Below are positions 18,729 to 28,158 of a stretch of 62,737 nt of DNA, piece by piece. Numbering within the stretch: the stretch's first letter is position 1; every line of letters starts with the position of its first letter. The translations under genes and the position numbers were made by a program. The stretch comes from Okeania sp. SIO3I5 (lineage in GTDB: Bacteria > Cyanobacteriota > Cyanobacteriia > Cyanobacteriales > Microcoleaceae). The notes under the pieces are model-generated. The model was not told the origin of the DNA. It was given only the letters and a program-made list of their open reading frames with translations, and did no database searches. The DNA is taken from NCBI RefSeq assembly GCF_010672085.1, contig NZ_JAAHHT010000033.1, positions 3,501 to 66,237 on the forward strand. Reading direction: 5' to 3'.

Positions 18729-21305
18729 ATGGTAACTGGTAAAATTAAATGGTTTGGTGGTTTTAATAATCAACGGCAAACCCGAAATAATTTTGGTTTT
18801 ATTAATCTCGCAGAAGGAGATATCGATCGAGATATTTATGTTAACCGCCGTGAAATTCCACAAGATTTACAAATACTTTTAGAAGGAGATAATGGAGAAG
18901 GAGTCTATGTTTGTTTTGATTTGGAAGAAAACTCTCAAAAGTTTGAGGCAATAAATGTTGAATTAAAGAAATATACTGGAGTTGTCATTAGTTTTTCGGG
19001 GGGAACAGGAGAAATTGCCACAAAATATGATGGCTTTTTCCATTTTAAATCTTTTAAAGAATTTTCATCTGGAGACTATGTTTCTTGTGGTTTGCGCCAT
19101 ACCTCTGAGTCAGAGAAAAAGAAAGCTGTAAAGGTGAAAAAAATACTTCCTGATAGTGAATATAACGAAATTATTAATATATGTGTGAATAGCAATGATT
19201 CCAAGATTGCTAGATCTTTGTTCTTGGAATATGTAAATACTTTACCATCAGCAGAAGCAATACAAAAAATTATAGAAAAGCTCCGTCATTTTGACACTGA
19301 AACTAAAAGGATATTAACCAATAAAATTATTCGGGAATATGAAAGATTTTTAGTGGAATCTTCTGAGTTAAGAAACGAAATTATTAATATATGTGTTAAG
19401 AACAATGATTACAAAATTGCTACATCTTTGTTCTTGGAATATGTAAATACTTTACCATCAGCAGAAGCAATAGAAAAAATTATAGAAAAGCTCCGTCATT
19501 TTGACACTGAAACTAAAAGGATATTAACCAATAAAATTATTCAGAATTATGAAAACTTTTTAGTGGAATCTCCTGAACTGAGAAATAATTTATGTCTTTA
19601 TGGTAAAAATGAGTTCACTAACTATGCTGATTTTATTAATAAATATCTCAAAGATACTAATACTAATGAATCTCTGAAGCAACAGCTATCAAATGAAGTT
19701 AGGGAAAAAATTCCTAGAGATACTGAAGAAAAACGTTCTATATACTGGGAAAAATTTGGCGATTTAGTAGAATATCAAGGCTTTCTGTGGAATATTGCAC
19801 CTATAGAGCATAAAAGACGAGCTATACAAAACTTCTACAAGGAATTTTTTCAAATAGTCATTAACTTTAATAATTCTGATTATCTCTATGCTCAATACTT
19901 ACAAGAAGATTGGAAAGAATTATATAAAAAAGTTAGAGAAAATAAGGATGATAAACAGCTAATAAAAGAGTGGGAACCTGCTATAAATTCAAATGAATTC
20001 AAATACGCTCAAATGGTTTCTGCTAGAGGAGCAGAAAGGCTAGTTATTAAATTTTGTCAGGCATTAGGATATGAAGTAGAAGATATTTCTATTCATCAGA
20101 TTACTAAACAAAGCTCAGACTGGAAGCTAGCAGATATTAGACTGAATAAAAAGATTTTACTTGATGTAAAAAATTCTCGGTTTACTGTTAACTCAAAAGT
20201 TTACTCTGAGTTTTGTGTTCCTAAATTTAAGCAGGAACGAACAAATCAGGATCGGGAAAAAAAAGAGGTTTATATTGTTGGTGTTTTATCTCCTTATTTA
20301 CAAAAGCGATTTATTGATGGAGAAGAACCACTAAATTTTACTGTAGAAAAACCAAAAGTTTTAGGTATTTTTTATAAAAAATCACTTGAAGAGTTAAAAA
20401 ATATTGTTAATGACAAAGACAGACTAAAAATAGATTTATCTAGATTAGAAAATTTTTACAGTGATTCATCTACAACAGAAAATTATAATTCTTATTCGCC
20501 TAGGGGCAAAATTTCTAATTCTTATTTACCTCATTGGTTGTTTGACTATGGAGAAAAATTTTACGAAAAACAAATTAGAATAATTCAGGATTTTAAGAAT
20601 TTAATTGCAAATCTATCAGATGGAGAAGTTCCTACTTGGGAAGATATTTCTATTGTAGGAATTAATCCTTTACCATTGTTTATTTTGGCTAGGGAAAATT
20701 TGCCTCAAAACTGGCAAAACCATTTACCAAAATGGAAGATTCAGTTTATAAATTATCTCATAAACATATCCCTATATCCTCAAAATAAAATAATCTCTCT
20801 ATCTCATCTATTTATTTCTCTACTCAAGCATTTTTTACAGATGCTTGAAGAGAATAATTCAGAGTATAGTCCCCAAGAGTATTTAGATATTTTGTATGAA
20901 AATTCCCATAAAAATCATCCACTAAAAATTTATGATCCTTTGCAGACAATACACAGTTTCTGCAATACTTTACAAACTCTTTGGGAAAATCGAGAAAAAA
21001 CAGAATTGAGCGAATTTAAGATGTTTAAGTTTAGACATGAAGGTATTTTGCAAGGGAAAAAAGCTTCCCATGATTCTTGGAAAACTATTATTGCTTACTG
21101 TGGTGGAAAGATAGAAAAGAAAGGCAAATGTGGCTATTCTCCCCTTATTTTAGGAATGCACGAAAGTTGTTCTTGTGGTCTCCTAATTTGTCCTGAAGAA
21201 AACTGTCAGTATTGCCAGAAAGATTGCCAATCTTATTTGTCGAGGAAAGAAAAAAATATTGTCGATCTTAATATTAAGAATAACTTACCGATGATTGAGT
21301 TTTAA
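18729..21305 (+). CDS. Cold-shock-like / PD-(D/E)XK nuclease / Cys-rich multidomain protein, undescribed architecture
   Basis: 858 residues. Residues 1-72 start VTGKIKWFGG and contain NFGFINL, a cold-shock-type OB fold; 73-140 looks like a second one (YTGVVISFSGGTGEI, GFFHFKSF). Residues about 147-216 and 217-286 are a near-identical 70-residue duplication (EIINICVxxNDxKIA, LRHFDTETKRILTNKII). Residues 432-500 resemble a restriction-like PD-(D/E)XK core: GAERLV with E436, LGYEVEDIS, SDWKLADI with D469, then LLDVKNSR with D479 and K481. Near 795-835 is a Cys cluster (CGGK, KCGY, SCSCG, CPEENCQYCQKDC), a possible zinc finger. The parts suggest RNA/DNA binding coupled to cleavage, perhaps defence, but this is inferred. 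AT-rich, lone large gene. Not recognised as a known family. Confidence 0.8.
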   Translation: MVTGKIKWFGGFNNQRQTRNNFGFINLAEGDIDRDIYVNRREIPQDLQILLEGDNGEGVYVCFDLEENSQKFEAINVELKKYTGVVISFSGGTGEIATKYDGFFHFKSFKEFSSGDYVSCGLRHTSESEKKKAVKVKKILPDSEYNEIINICVNSNDSKIARSLFLEYVNTLPSAEAIQKIIEKLRHFDTETKRILTNKIIREYERFLVESSELRNEIINICVKNNDYKIATSLFLEYVNTLPSAEAIEKIIEKLRHFDTETKRILTNKIIQNYENFLVESPELRNNLCLYGKNEFTNYADFINKYLKDTNTNESLKQQLSNEVREKIPRDTEEKRSIYWEKFGDLVEYQGFLWNIAPIEHKRRAIQNFYKEFFQIVINFNNSDYLYAQYLQEDWKELYKKVRENKDDKQLIKEWEPAINSNEFKYAQMVSARGAERLVIKFCQALGYEVEDISIHQITKQSSDWKLADIRLNKKILLDVKNSRFTVNSKVYSEFCVPKFKQERTNQDREKKEVYIVGVLSPYLQKRFIDGEEPLNFTVEKPKVLGIFYKKSLEELKNIVNDKDRLKIDLSRLENFYSDSSTTENYNSYSPRGKISNSYLPHWLFDYGEKFYEKQIRIIQDFKNLIANLSDGEVPTWEDISIVGINPLPLFILARENLPQNWQNHLPKWKIQFINYLINISLYPQNKIISLSHLFISLLKHFLQMLEENNSEYSPQEYLDILYENSHKNHPLKIYDPLQTIHSFCNTLQTLWENREKTELSEFKMFKFRHEGILQGKKASHDSWKTIIAYCGGKIEKKGKCGYSPLILGMHESCSCGLLICPEENCQYCQKDCQSYLSRKEKNIVDLNIKNNLPMIEF

Positions 21306-21456
21306 AAACTATATATCTATGATTTTTGAATGCCATTTATAGTATTTTCGCGTAAGTCTTTAAACCCTAATTTATAAATAAGAAGTGAAAATGGGGTTTA
21401 GTTTCCAAACCCCTACAATTTTTTTTTCACGAATCATTTAGGATTGCTATTAACAG
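21306..21456. other. Spacer with ccaaacccctac palindrome
   Basis: The convergent spacer between the nuclease-like gene and ispF holds ggggtttagtttccaaaccc (about 21393-21412) and ends tcatttaggattgctat, the right end of the atagcaatc family (see 48307-48430). It may serve as a bidirectional hairpin terminator. Confidence 0.5.
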
Positions 21457-21945
21457 TTACAAACCCTCATATTTCTGTAGCAAAACCACTGCATAAGCAG
21501 CAATACCTTCCTCTCTACCTACAGGACCTAATTTTTCATTTGTAGTAGCTTTAATACTAACTTGACTTGCTTCTAGTTCTAAAGCAGTAGCAAGGCGCGA
21601 TCGCATTTTCTCTATATGTGGTTTCAGTTTAGGACGCTCTGCCACTACTACGGAGTCAATGTTACTAATTTTCCAGCAGGCAGCATGAACTAAATGATTG
21701 ACACGGTTCAATAACTCTATACTATCAGCACCAGCCCATTTTTCATCACTTGGAGGAAAATGATGGCCAATATCACCCAAACTTAGAGCGCCTAACATTG
21801 CATCCATAATGGCATGAGTCAGAACATCCGCATCGCTATGGCCAATAAGTCCCATTTCATGGTCAATTTTGATTCCTCCCAAAATCAATGGTCTTTCTGG
21901 CCCTAATTTATGAATGTCGTAGCCATTACCTATACGAAGGTTCAT
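21457..21945 (-). CDS. ispF: 2-C-methyl-D-erythritol 2,4-cyclodiphosphate synthase IspF
   Basis: 162 residues, family length. It cyclises CDP-methylerythritol 2-phosphate in the MEP isoprenoid pathway, two steps after IspD and one after IspE (ispE is at 45.3 kb). The zinc ligands are visible: D10 and H12 in GYDIHKL and H44 in DADVLTHA. Further family marks: [20 protein letters not shown], and the C-terminal [19 protein letters not shown]. Acts as a soluble trimer. Its ATG is about 110 bp from the divergent GTG of the PqqD-like gene, so the two share a promoter region. Confidence 0.96.
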   Translation of the reverse strand: MNLRIGNGYDIHKLGPERPLILGGIKIDHEMGLIGHSDADVLTHAIMDAMLGALSLGDIGHHFPPSDEKWAGADSIELLNRVNHLVHAACWKISNIDSVVVAERPKLKPHIEKMRSRLATALELEASQVSIKATTNEKLGPVGREEGIAAYAVVLLQKYEGL

Positions 21946-22056
21946 ATTCTTTATTATTACTTAATAGAAAATAATTGTTTAATTATTGTATAGTATATCT
22001 TGCTATCTAAAAGCAGTATTTTTTGGAATTAATTTTATTGGTATTAGAGGTAAGTT

Positions 22057-22392
22057 GTGAACATTTCATTCACTCAAAAAGTATCATTCACTAATGATTT
22101 TTTCTTAGCAGAAGATGAGGGAGGAATTTTTGTAGTTAATGCTCAACAAGAAGGTGAAGATTTTCTCTTAGATGATGTAGCAGCTAAAATGTTATTTGCC
22201 TTAATCGGAGCTGAGTCGATCCAAGAAGCTTATGAGGATATTTTGGAATTGGAAGAAGTCGATCCAGAGCTGTTGAAAAATGATTTGTTAGAATATATTG
22301 AGGATTTAACAAATGATGGAATTGTGAAGATTATTGACCAAGAAAAAAGTTTTTCTCATGCTCAAGAAGATGAAATATACATCAATTCTTAA
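22057..22392 (+). CDS. Orphan PqqD-like (RiPP recognition element fold) small protein
   Basis: 111 residues from a GTG preceded by agaggtaa at a good distance. The pattern fits PqqD-type winged-helix proteins: strands FVVNAQQEGEDFLLDDVAAKML, a helix ESIQEAYEDILELEEVD, then PELLKNDLLEYIEDLTNDGIV, which is the typical end helix and wing. In PqqD and related RREs this fold holds leader peptides for radical-SAM and other peptide-modifying enzymes. No precursor, radical SAM enzyme or transporter lies nearby, so it is either an orphan or has another role. It runs divergently from ispF. Assignment rests on the pattern only. Confidence 0.65.
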   Translation: MNISFTQKVSFTNDFFLAEDEGGIFVVNAQQEGEDFLLDDVAAKMLFALIGAESIQEAYEDILELEEVDPELLKNDLLEYIEDLTNDGIVKIIDQEKSFSHAQEDEIYINS

Positions 22393-23931
22393 GTCTGATT
22401 TAGGTAATAAATTTGTAGGTTTTAGGGAAAAAGCATCTCCCTTATTTAGAGGAGTAAGATGCTCCTAATACTGAACAATTAAATCTTGATAAGTGAATCA
22501 AATCCTCTGGCAATGTACGGGCGATTTCCTGCGGAATGCGGAGCAAAAGCGAATCGCCCGTACATTAAAAAACCGGGTTTATGGGAGACAAATGTTAGTA
22601 AGGGTAGGGTATTTTATATAAACCCGCTTCCTGTGCTTTATTTATACCTACACTACCGGATTTGATATGATACTAATTCCCAAAAATAATGCTATACTTG
22701 TGTAAAACTTCAGTTATTAAGTAATATCATGTCCGGTTGAATAGTTATAAATAAAAATGGAGGAGTCAGGAGTAGTAGGGGCTTTCCGGCCGTTTGCTTC
22801 GCATAACTATCGTTAACGCCCGTACAGGAGTCAGGAGGGTTTCTTCCAGTTGTGACTTAACTCTATACACAAACGATGCTACCGGACATGATATAATTAA
22901 GCATTGGTAATGCATGGCTATGATTTTTCTCGCATTGTAGAAACCGGGTTTGTATCAGATGTTGATGACTTAATGATATTTGTCTCGAACAAACCCGGTT
23001 TCTCATAACACGCTCGTCATTATTTCATAGCTCGATTCACCCGCAAGTAATTAATATAATGTCCGCTAGTATCCTTTGCGTAAACCCAAGTCTGAGTATA
23101 GCGTTTCTCAAATTGGTGAGATACAGTTTTAGATCCCCCCTGCCCCCCTTAAAAAGCTATGCTTTATAAACATTTTTCTTAACATAAAACTTGACAACAT
23201 AGACAAGTTATGTTTTAGTCTTGAATCGGCTTTTTCAGGAGAAAAGTGTATTGAAAAACACACTTTTTTATGAATGTAGACAGAATTCTTCCTCCCCCTC
23301 CTCCCCACCCTCCCACAAGGGTTTCAAGAGTTCCTTATAAGGGATAGCTTAAAAAGGGGGGAGTCTTCAAAGTCCCCCTTTTCAAGGGGGATTTAGGGGG
23401 ATCGTAACTGTACCTCATCTTTATGAGAAATGCTATATCTACAGAAAATTCAAGTTTTTCCTTCTTTTAAAACTTCTCTCCTAGAGAACTAAAGCATTCT
23501 TCTTTTTCCTTCTCTTAAAGCTTCTTCCTTACTTTCGCGGTTACCGAATAACTAATCATTATTAATTGTTAATTGTTAATTGTTAATTGCTGAAAATACC
23601 AATGCTATTGGGCATAATATAAGATCATGTCCGGATAATTAGCTATCAAAAAACTTTCTCCTTCTTCTCCTCTTCTTCCTCTTTCTTGTTTCTTTCCTCC
23701 TGACTCCTGTAGGGGCGATTCGCTTGCTCGCCCCTACGACTCCTGACTCCTCAGTCGTATCGTTATTTATAACTGTTCAACCCGACATGATATAACAACA
23801 GAAAAATAACATTTTCGATAATTATTAACTTGTTAATGTCAATTATTCTTGTGTTTAATTCTCTGTACAGACGTTGCATACAACGCCCCTACCTGCAACC
23901 CTACTCCTCTGCTCAATAAAAAGTTGACAAT
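22393..23931. other. 1.5-kb non-coding spacer built of repeats
   Basis: Contents seen: a gcgatttcctgcggaatgcgg palindrome with cgaatcgcccgtac arm (about 22522-22566); aaaccgggttt arms near 22570 and at 22943-23005; phrases containing tcatgtccgg, gatat or taattagctat near 22727, 22880 and 23628, recurring elsewhere in the window; agtcccccttttcaaggggg (about 23371-23390), the family that is also inside the nSTAND gene; ttgttaa heptamers at about 23565; palindromic cgcttgctcgccccta near 23720. No open frame of note. It is a repeat landing zone. Confidence 0.75.
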
Positions 23932-24351
23932 CTAATCCAACTTTTCAGTATTACCACCGGAAACCCAACCTATACGATCGCTCCCATCATCTACCCGAAC
24001 TTTTTGCCATCTCTGATCAGAAGTCTCTTCCAAAACTATAACTTCCTCTTGATAAGAAATACCTCCGATCCGATTAGCATTTCTGCTAGGAGTATCCCGA
24101 AGAATCAAACCAATACGTTCAACCACGATCGCCCTATAAGTTCCAGGAGCTAATTCATTTGTAGTGTTCGTTGGTTGAGGAGACGTACTAACTTTTTGGA
24201 CTACAGGTTTTTCATTTTTAAATATTGGTTTTTCTGGCGTTCTTGTTAGTTTAGCTGCAAAATATAGAACTGCTGCTGCACTAGCTCCAGCAAGTAATAG
24301 TATTGCTAAAATAAACCCTACTAAAAATTTGAAGAATCCATACAAATTCAT
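23932..24351 (-). CDS. Membrane-anchored bacterial SH3-domain protein
   Basis: 139 residues. One N-terminal membrane helix (FKFLVGFILAILLLAGASA, residues 7-25) is followed by a Pro/Thr-rich linker (35-65) and an SH3b domain (about 70-138): VVERIGLILRDTPSRNANRIGG, then EEVIVLEE, WQKVRVDD, IGWVSGG. This layout places a single SH3b domain outside the cytoplasmic membrane, where SH3b domains usually bind peptidoglycan or other cell-wall peptides. Alone on the minus strand, with about 460 bp of repeats (heptamers ttgttcc/aataggg, ttttgaa) before ycf46. Target unknown. Confidence 0.8.
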   Translation of the reverse strand: MNLYGFFKFLVGFILAILLLAGASAAAVLYFAAKLTRTPEKPIFKNEKPVVQKVSTSPQPTNTTNELAPGTYRAIVVERIGLILRDTPSRNANRIGGISYQEEVIVLEETSDQRWQKVRVDDGSDRIGWVSGGNTEKLD

Positions 24352-24816
24352 AATTTTTCAGTTTTTTCAAGGGAACAGGGAATAGGGAACAGGGAACAGG
24401 GAATAAGGAGCAATTTAACAGAGAAAATAATTTTTATTATAGCTGATGAACGAGACTTGATGTTATATCAAATTCCCTGTTACCGAATAATTAAGGTGAA
24501 AATTCTCTCCTTTCAATTTCAATGAGAAAAAAGAAAAAAATTTCCTTTTAACCAATCCTCTTCTTTTTAATAAGAGGTAATTATTAGACATATCCAGAAA
24601 AGAGGAAACAGGGAACAGGAAAGAGGGAGCAGAGAAGAATAATTTATAATTTATGGATAAGAATTGATTTTACTTTTGATTTTTGGAGATGTCTATTAAT
24701 TATTAATTATTAATTATTGAACTGCCACCTAAAAATTTTTACTTTATTAGTCATAAATTACTTTTGAATTTTGAATTTTGAATTTTGAATTGCATATAGA
24801 ACTATAATAGTTATAT
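24352..24816. other. Spacer of heptamer repeats
   Basis: Contains aacaggg/aataggg heptamers (about 24370-24410 and 24600-24640), ttaatta runs near 24700 and an attttga heptamer run at about 24763-24791. Nothing else recognisable. Confidence 0.75.
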
Positions 24817-26316
24817 TTAAAACTTACCTTTTAAGCCATCATACCTAGAAGCAAGACGTGCTTTACCTGCTGCTGCCCAATCTTGTAAAAACTTAATTTG
24901 TTCTTCAGCAGTTCTTGCTAAAGGAATAATTTGACTAGCAGACTCCAAGATATCATCAGTAGTAAACTCACGATTTTGACTAAACCCAATGTGCATAGCT
25001 TCTACTAAAGATTGCTCTATTTCTGCACCAGAAAAATCAGGAGTTTCATAAGCCAGTCTATTTATATCATAACTTTTAATATTATGAGGTCGTAACCGAG
25101 ATAAATGTACCTCAAAAATAGCTTTTCTTTCTTCCTGGTTAGGTAAACCAACAAAAAATATTTCATCAAACCTACCTTTTCGTAAGATTTCCGGTGGCAA
25201 AGCTTGAATATTATTAGCAGTAGCTACCACAAACACAGGAGATATTTTTTCAGCTAACCAAGTAATAAAAGTACCAAAAACACGACTCGTAGTACCAGCA
25301 TCTCCTTGACTCTTAAATCCTGCAAAACCTTTATCAATTTCATCTATCCACAGGACACAAGGGGCCAACGCTTCGGCAATAGAAATCATCTGTCGGGTAC
25401 GAGACTCCGACTCTCCCACCAAACCACCAAATAAACGGCCCACATCCAAACGTAATAAAGGTAAATGCCAATGATGAGCGATCGCCTTAGCGGTAAGAGA
25501 TTTACCCGTACCCTGTATTCCTACCAAAAGTAAACCTCTCGGATGAGGTAAACCATATTGTCTTGCTCGTTCAGAAAATGCCCCTCCTCGTCGTAACAAC
25601 CAATCTTTCAAATTGTCCAAACCCCCAATATCGGAAATATTTTCACGAGCAGGATAGAAGTCCAATATTTGAGTTTGACGAATAGTTTGACGTTTTTCTT
25701 CTAAAATTAGATCAACATCATCAAGCTGTAACTCTCCGTGGGTAGCGATCGCCTTAGCCAAAACTCTTCTAATTCTTTCAATAGATAATCCTTGAGCTGC
25801 CCTAACAACTTCATCTAATAAACGTTTTTCTAAAGATTTACCCATTCCCACTAAAAGGCGTTCTACTTCTTGGGAAATTTCTTGACTATTTGGCAGTGGA
25901 AATTCTACTATTGTAATAACCTCAGTTAAATCTTCAGGAACAGATATTTCTGGTGCTAAAATAACTAAATTTTTTGGTTGAGATTTTAACTTTTTCACCA
26001 AATTTCTTAGCTTTCTAGAAATAGAAATATCTTCCAAAAATCTCTGAAAATCTCGCAAGATAAAAATTGCAGGTGCTGATTCCGGCAACTTTTCTACAAG
26101 TTCTAACCCTTGAAGAGGATTTCTTTTGCCAAAACCTATATCATTAGGATTATTTTGATATCCTTCCACAAAATCCCATACATAAACTGCTCTATTACCT
26201 TGTTTTTTTGCTGATTCAGTAATTGCATTTTCTACCCGTTCTTCTTCCCTAGTCTGGATATAAATTATTGAGTACCGCGAACGTAATAGTAGTTCAAATT
26301 CTGCTTGAAAATTCAT
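24817..26316 (-). CDS. ycf46: Ycf46-type AAA ATPase
   Basis: 499 residues, normal for Ycf46. The N-terminal half (1-230) is the Ycf46-specific region (FQAEFELLLRSRYSIIYIQT, YVWDFVEGYQ); the AAA module follows with Walker A GIQGTGKS at about 265-272, Walker B CVLWIDEIDK near 322, sensor residues in VFVVATANN and the arginine-finger region LRKGRFDEIFF. Family role: an AAA protein of cyanobacteria and plastids, linked in the literature to regulation of photosynthesis and CO2 use; the substrate is unclear. It closes the rpmH-rnpA-PH-yidC-jag-yceD-ycf46 order. Oddity: its first 40 codons plus leader are duplicated directly upstream. Confidence 0.93.
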   Translation of the reverse strand: MNFQAEFELLLRSRYSIIYIQTREEERVENAITESAKKQGNRAVYVWDFVEGYQNNPNDIGFGKRNPLQGLELVEKLPESAPAIFILRDFQRFLEDISISRKLRNLVKKLKSQPKNLVILAPEISVPEDLTEVITIVEFPLPNSQEISQEVERLLVGMGKSLEKRLLDEVVRAAQGLSIERIRRVLAKAIATHGELQLDDVDLILEEKRQTIRQTQILDFYPARENISDIGGLDNLKDWLLRRGGAFSERARQYGLPHPRGLLLVGIQGTGKSLTAKAIAHHWHLPLLRLDVGRLFGGLVGESESRTRQMISIAEALAPCVLWIDEIDKGFAGFKSQGDAGTTSRVFGTFITWLAEKISPVFVVATANNIQALPPEILRKGRFDEIFFVGLPNQEERKAIFEVHLSRLRPHNIKSYDINRLAYETPDFSGAEIEQSLVEAMHIGFSQNREFTTDDILESASQIIPLARTAEEQIKFLQDWAAAGKARLASRYDGLKGKF

Positions 26317-26821
26317 AATATTTTTTTTAGTTACAGAAGGTTGTATGTATATTTAATATTTAGTTTTTTGAGGAATTCAGAAAACATTTTTATCGGCTGT
26401 TTTCTCTAATACTAACTAATATAATTTCCCGATAATTAGCTTAAAAAAACTTTTTCCCTTCTTACTTTTTTTCCTTCTGCCTTTTACCTTCTCCCCTCTG
26501 CCTTCCTTTACCTTGTTTTTTTGCTGATTCAGTAATTGCATTTTCTACCCGTTCTTCTTCCCTAGTCTGGATATAAATTATTGAGTACCGCGAACGTAAT
26601 AGTAGTTCAAATTCTGCTTGAAAATTCATAATATTTTTTTTAGTTACAGAAGGTTTTAGATGTATTTAATATTTAATTTTTTGGGAGTTCAGAAAACATT
26701 TTTATCGGCTGTTTTCTACAAGAATAACTAATATCATTTCCCGATAATTAGCTTAAAAAAACTTTTTCCCTTCTTACTTTTTTTCCTTCTGCCTTCTGCC
26801 TTCTCCCCTCTGCCTTCCTTT
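26196..26821. repeat. 313-bp tandem duplication of the ycf46 head and leader
   Basis: The segment 26196-26508 is repeated at 26509-26821 with few differences (offset 313 bp throughout; for example gtgaaccgcgaacg-type phrase taccgcgaacgtaatag in both). Copy 1 contains the first 40 codons of ycf46 and its upstream region. Because the leader is duplicated too, the promoter may also exist twice. Confidence 0.92.
26509..26629 (-). pseudogene. Truncated second copy of the ycf46 5' end
   Basis: From an ATG at 26629 the minus strand encodes MNFQAEFELLLRSRYSIIYI and on to KKQG, exactly as in ycf46, then leaves homology and enters Lys/Arg-rich filler. This is the relic made by the 313-bp duplication. 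It could still be transcribed from the duplicated leader and give a short peptide. Confidence 0.88.
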
Positions 26822-26866
26822 CAATTTCATACTTAACAAGCAACTTTAACATCAAACTATCAATTC

Positions 26867-27370
26867 TTAATTGAGCTGGCCTTTAATCGCTTCTAAAGCT
26901 GCCCATCGACTGTCTAAAATTGATGATGAAGTATTCATACCAGACAATTTTATACCTTGGCAATTTTTGTCGCATAACTTTCTGGGAGGAACTGCTAAAC
27001 AAATCTGCTCATATACCCATTCTTGAGGATTAAAATCTCCATCTGGAGGCAAAGTTTCTACTAAATGTTCCACAGAATTTTCTGCCTCTATCTGAAAAAA
27101 CTCTTTTTCAATTGTCACTTCATTTAACCAAATTAATTCTTTTGGAGCGATCGCCAATTTATAGTTATACTGCTTTAAACATCTATCACAAGTGAGGGTA
27201 ATAATCGTTTCTGATTTTCCTTTAACTTCCAGATAATTTCCATGATGAGTTACTTGTAAATAACCCCTAACTGGAGTTAGTGTTTCCAAGTCTGATATAA
27301 ACTCTTCAAACTTTATAGATTCAGTCCTATCCGTTTTTTTCAACAGATTAGGAATAGATATTAATTCCAT
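26867..27370 (-). CDS. yceD: YceD-family (DUF177) protein
   Basis: 167 residues. The family is linked to 23S rRNA processing or accumulation and is often next to rpmF; in cyanobacteria it sits in the yidC-jag block as here. Visible marks: TLTCDRCLKQYNY near residues 79-91 (CxxC metal-type knuckle), a second Cys pair in PPRKLCDKNCQGIKL near 130-145, and a C-terminal ILDSRWAALEAIKGQL helix that fits the end of DUF177. The start at 27370 gives MELISIPNLLKK, the normal N-terminus. The gap to jag is 284 bp and includes an inverted copy of the aattatttcac repeat (27519-27590). Confidence 0.88.
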   Translation of the reverse strand: MELISIPNLLKKTDRTESIKFEEFISDLETLTPVRGYLQVTHHGNYLEVKGKSETIITLTCDRCLKQYNYKLAIAPKELIWLNEVTIEKEFFQIEAENSVEHLVETLPPDGDFNPQEWVYEQICLAVPPRKLCDKNCQGIKLSGMNTSSSILDSRWAALEAIKGQLN

Positions 27371-27654
27371 CTTACTCTACCTCTCTTATTCCTTACCAGA
27401 AATTCAGAATTCTGCACTAAGAATTCTGAATTTACTGTACTCAAATTAATATTTTTAATCTCTACAAATCATAATTTTCTCCCTATTTTTCCTATCTTTG
27501 GCTATACCAATTCACATTAAAGATGTCATAAATAGTTTCAAATTTTAAGTGTGAAATAATTTTCTGAAACTATTATGTCGTCTTTCATGTCGCGCAACGA
27601 AAAGTCTTGACTGTTGAATTTTGACTTTTGAATTTTGAATTCCGTGAAACGGTA

Positions 27655-28158
27655 TTAGTTTCTAATTTTTACGACTAAACGGCGGTCTGGTTCCTGTCCA
27701 TGACTGTAAGTTTCTAGGTCTTCACATTCCTCAAGCATAGTATGTATTTGACGGCGTTCCGTAGAAGATAGAGATGTTAACTCATACTCCTGACCAGTCA
27801 AACGTACTCTTTTAGCTGCATACTCAGCCATTAATAATAATTCTTGTTGGCGACGAGCTCGATAACCTGCTATTTCCACAGTGTAGGCCAAATGTTCTTC
27901 TGAATCATTATTATTTATATTCAGAATTGTATTGGTGAGGTATTGAATAGCATCGATAACTTTACCATCAACCCCCTCTAGAACAGAAACTTGTTCTGGT
28001 GTCAGGTTAGTTTCATCTATTATCAACCAACAAGAATCTTCTTGTTGTTGAGCTATGACTTTTGCGGGAATTTTTGCTAAGTTTAGCAATTTTTCTAGCC
28101 ATTGCTGTCCTTCATCTAATCCTCGATCTTCTGTATAACTATCACTCATTACTACCAT
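27655..28158 (-). CDS. jag: Jag/KhpB-type RNA-binding protein with R3H domain
   Basis: 167 residues. N-terminal region (GQQWLEKLLNLAKIPAKV), then a KH-like part with LEGVDGKVIDAIQYLTNTILN (about 80-103), then an R3H domain (about 107-166): QELLLMAEYAAKRVRLTG, TSLSSTERRQIHTML, TYSHGQEPDRRLVVKI. The R3H arginine and histidine are present. KhpB proteins bind RNA and affect cell-wall synthesis and division in Gram-positives; the cyanobacterial role is less clear. The ATG overlaps the yidC stop by one base, so the two are translationally coupled. M4 is an alternative start. Confidence 0.9.
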   Translation of the reverse strand: MVVMSDSYTEDRGLDEGQQWLEKLLNLAKIPAKVIAQQQEDSCWLIIDETNLTPEQVSVLEGVDGKVIDAIQYLTNTILNINNNDSEEHLAYTVEIAGYRARRQQELLLMAEYAAKRVRLTGQEYELTSLSSTERRQIHTMLEECEDLETYSHGQEPDRRLVVKIRN

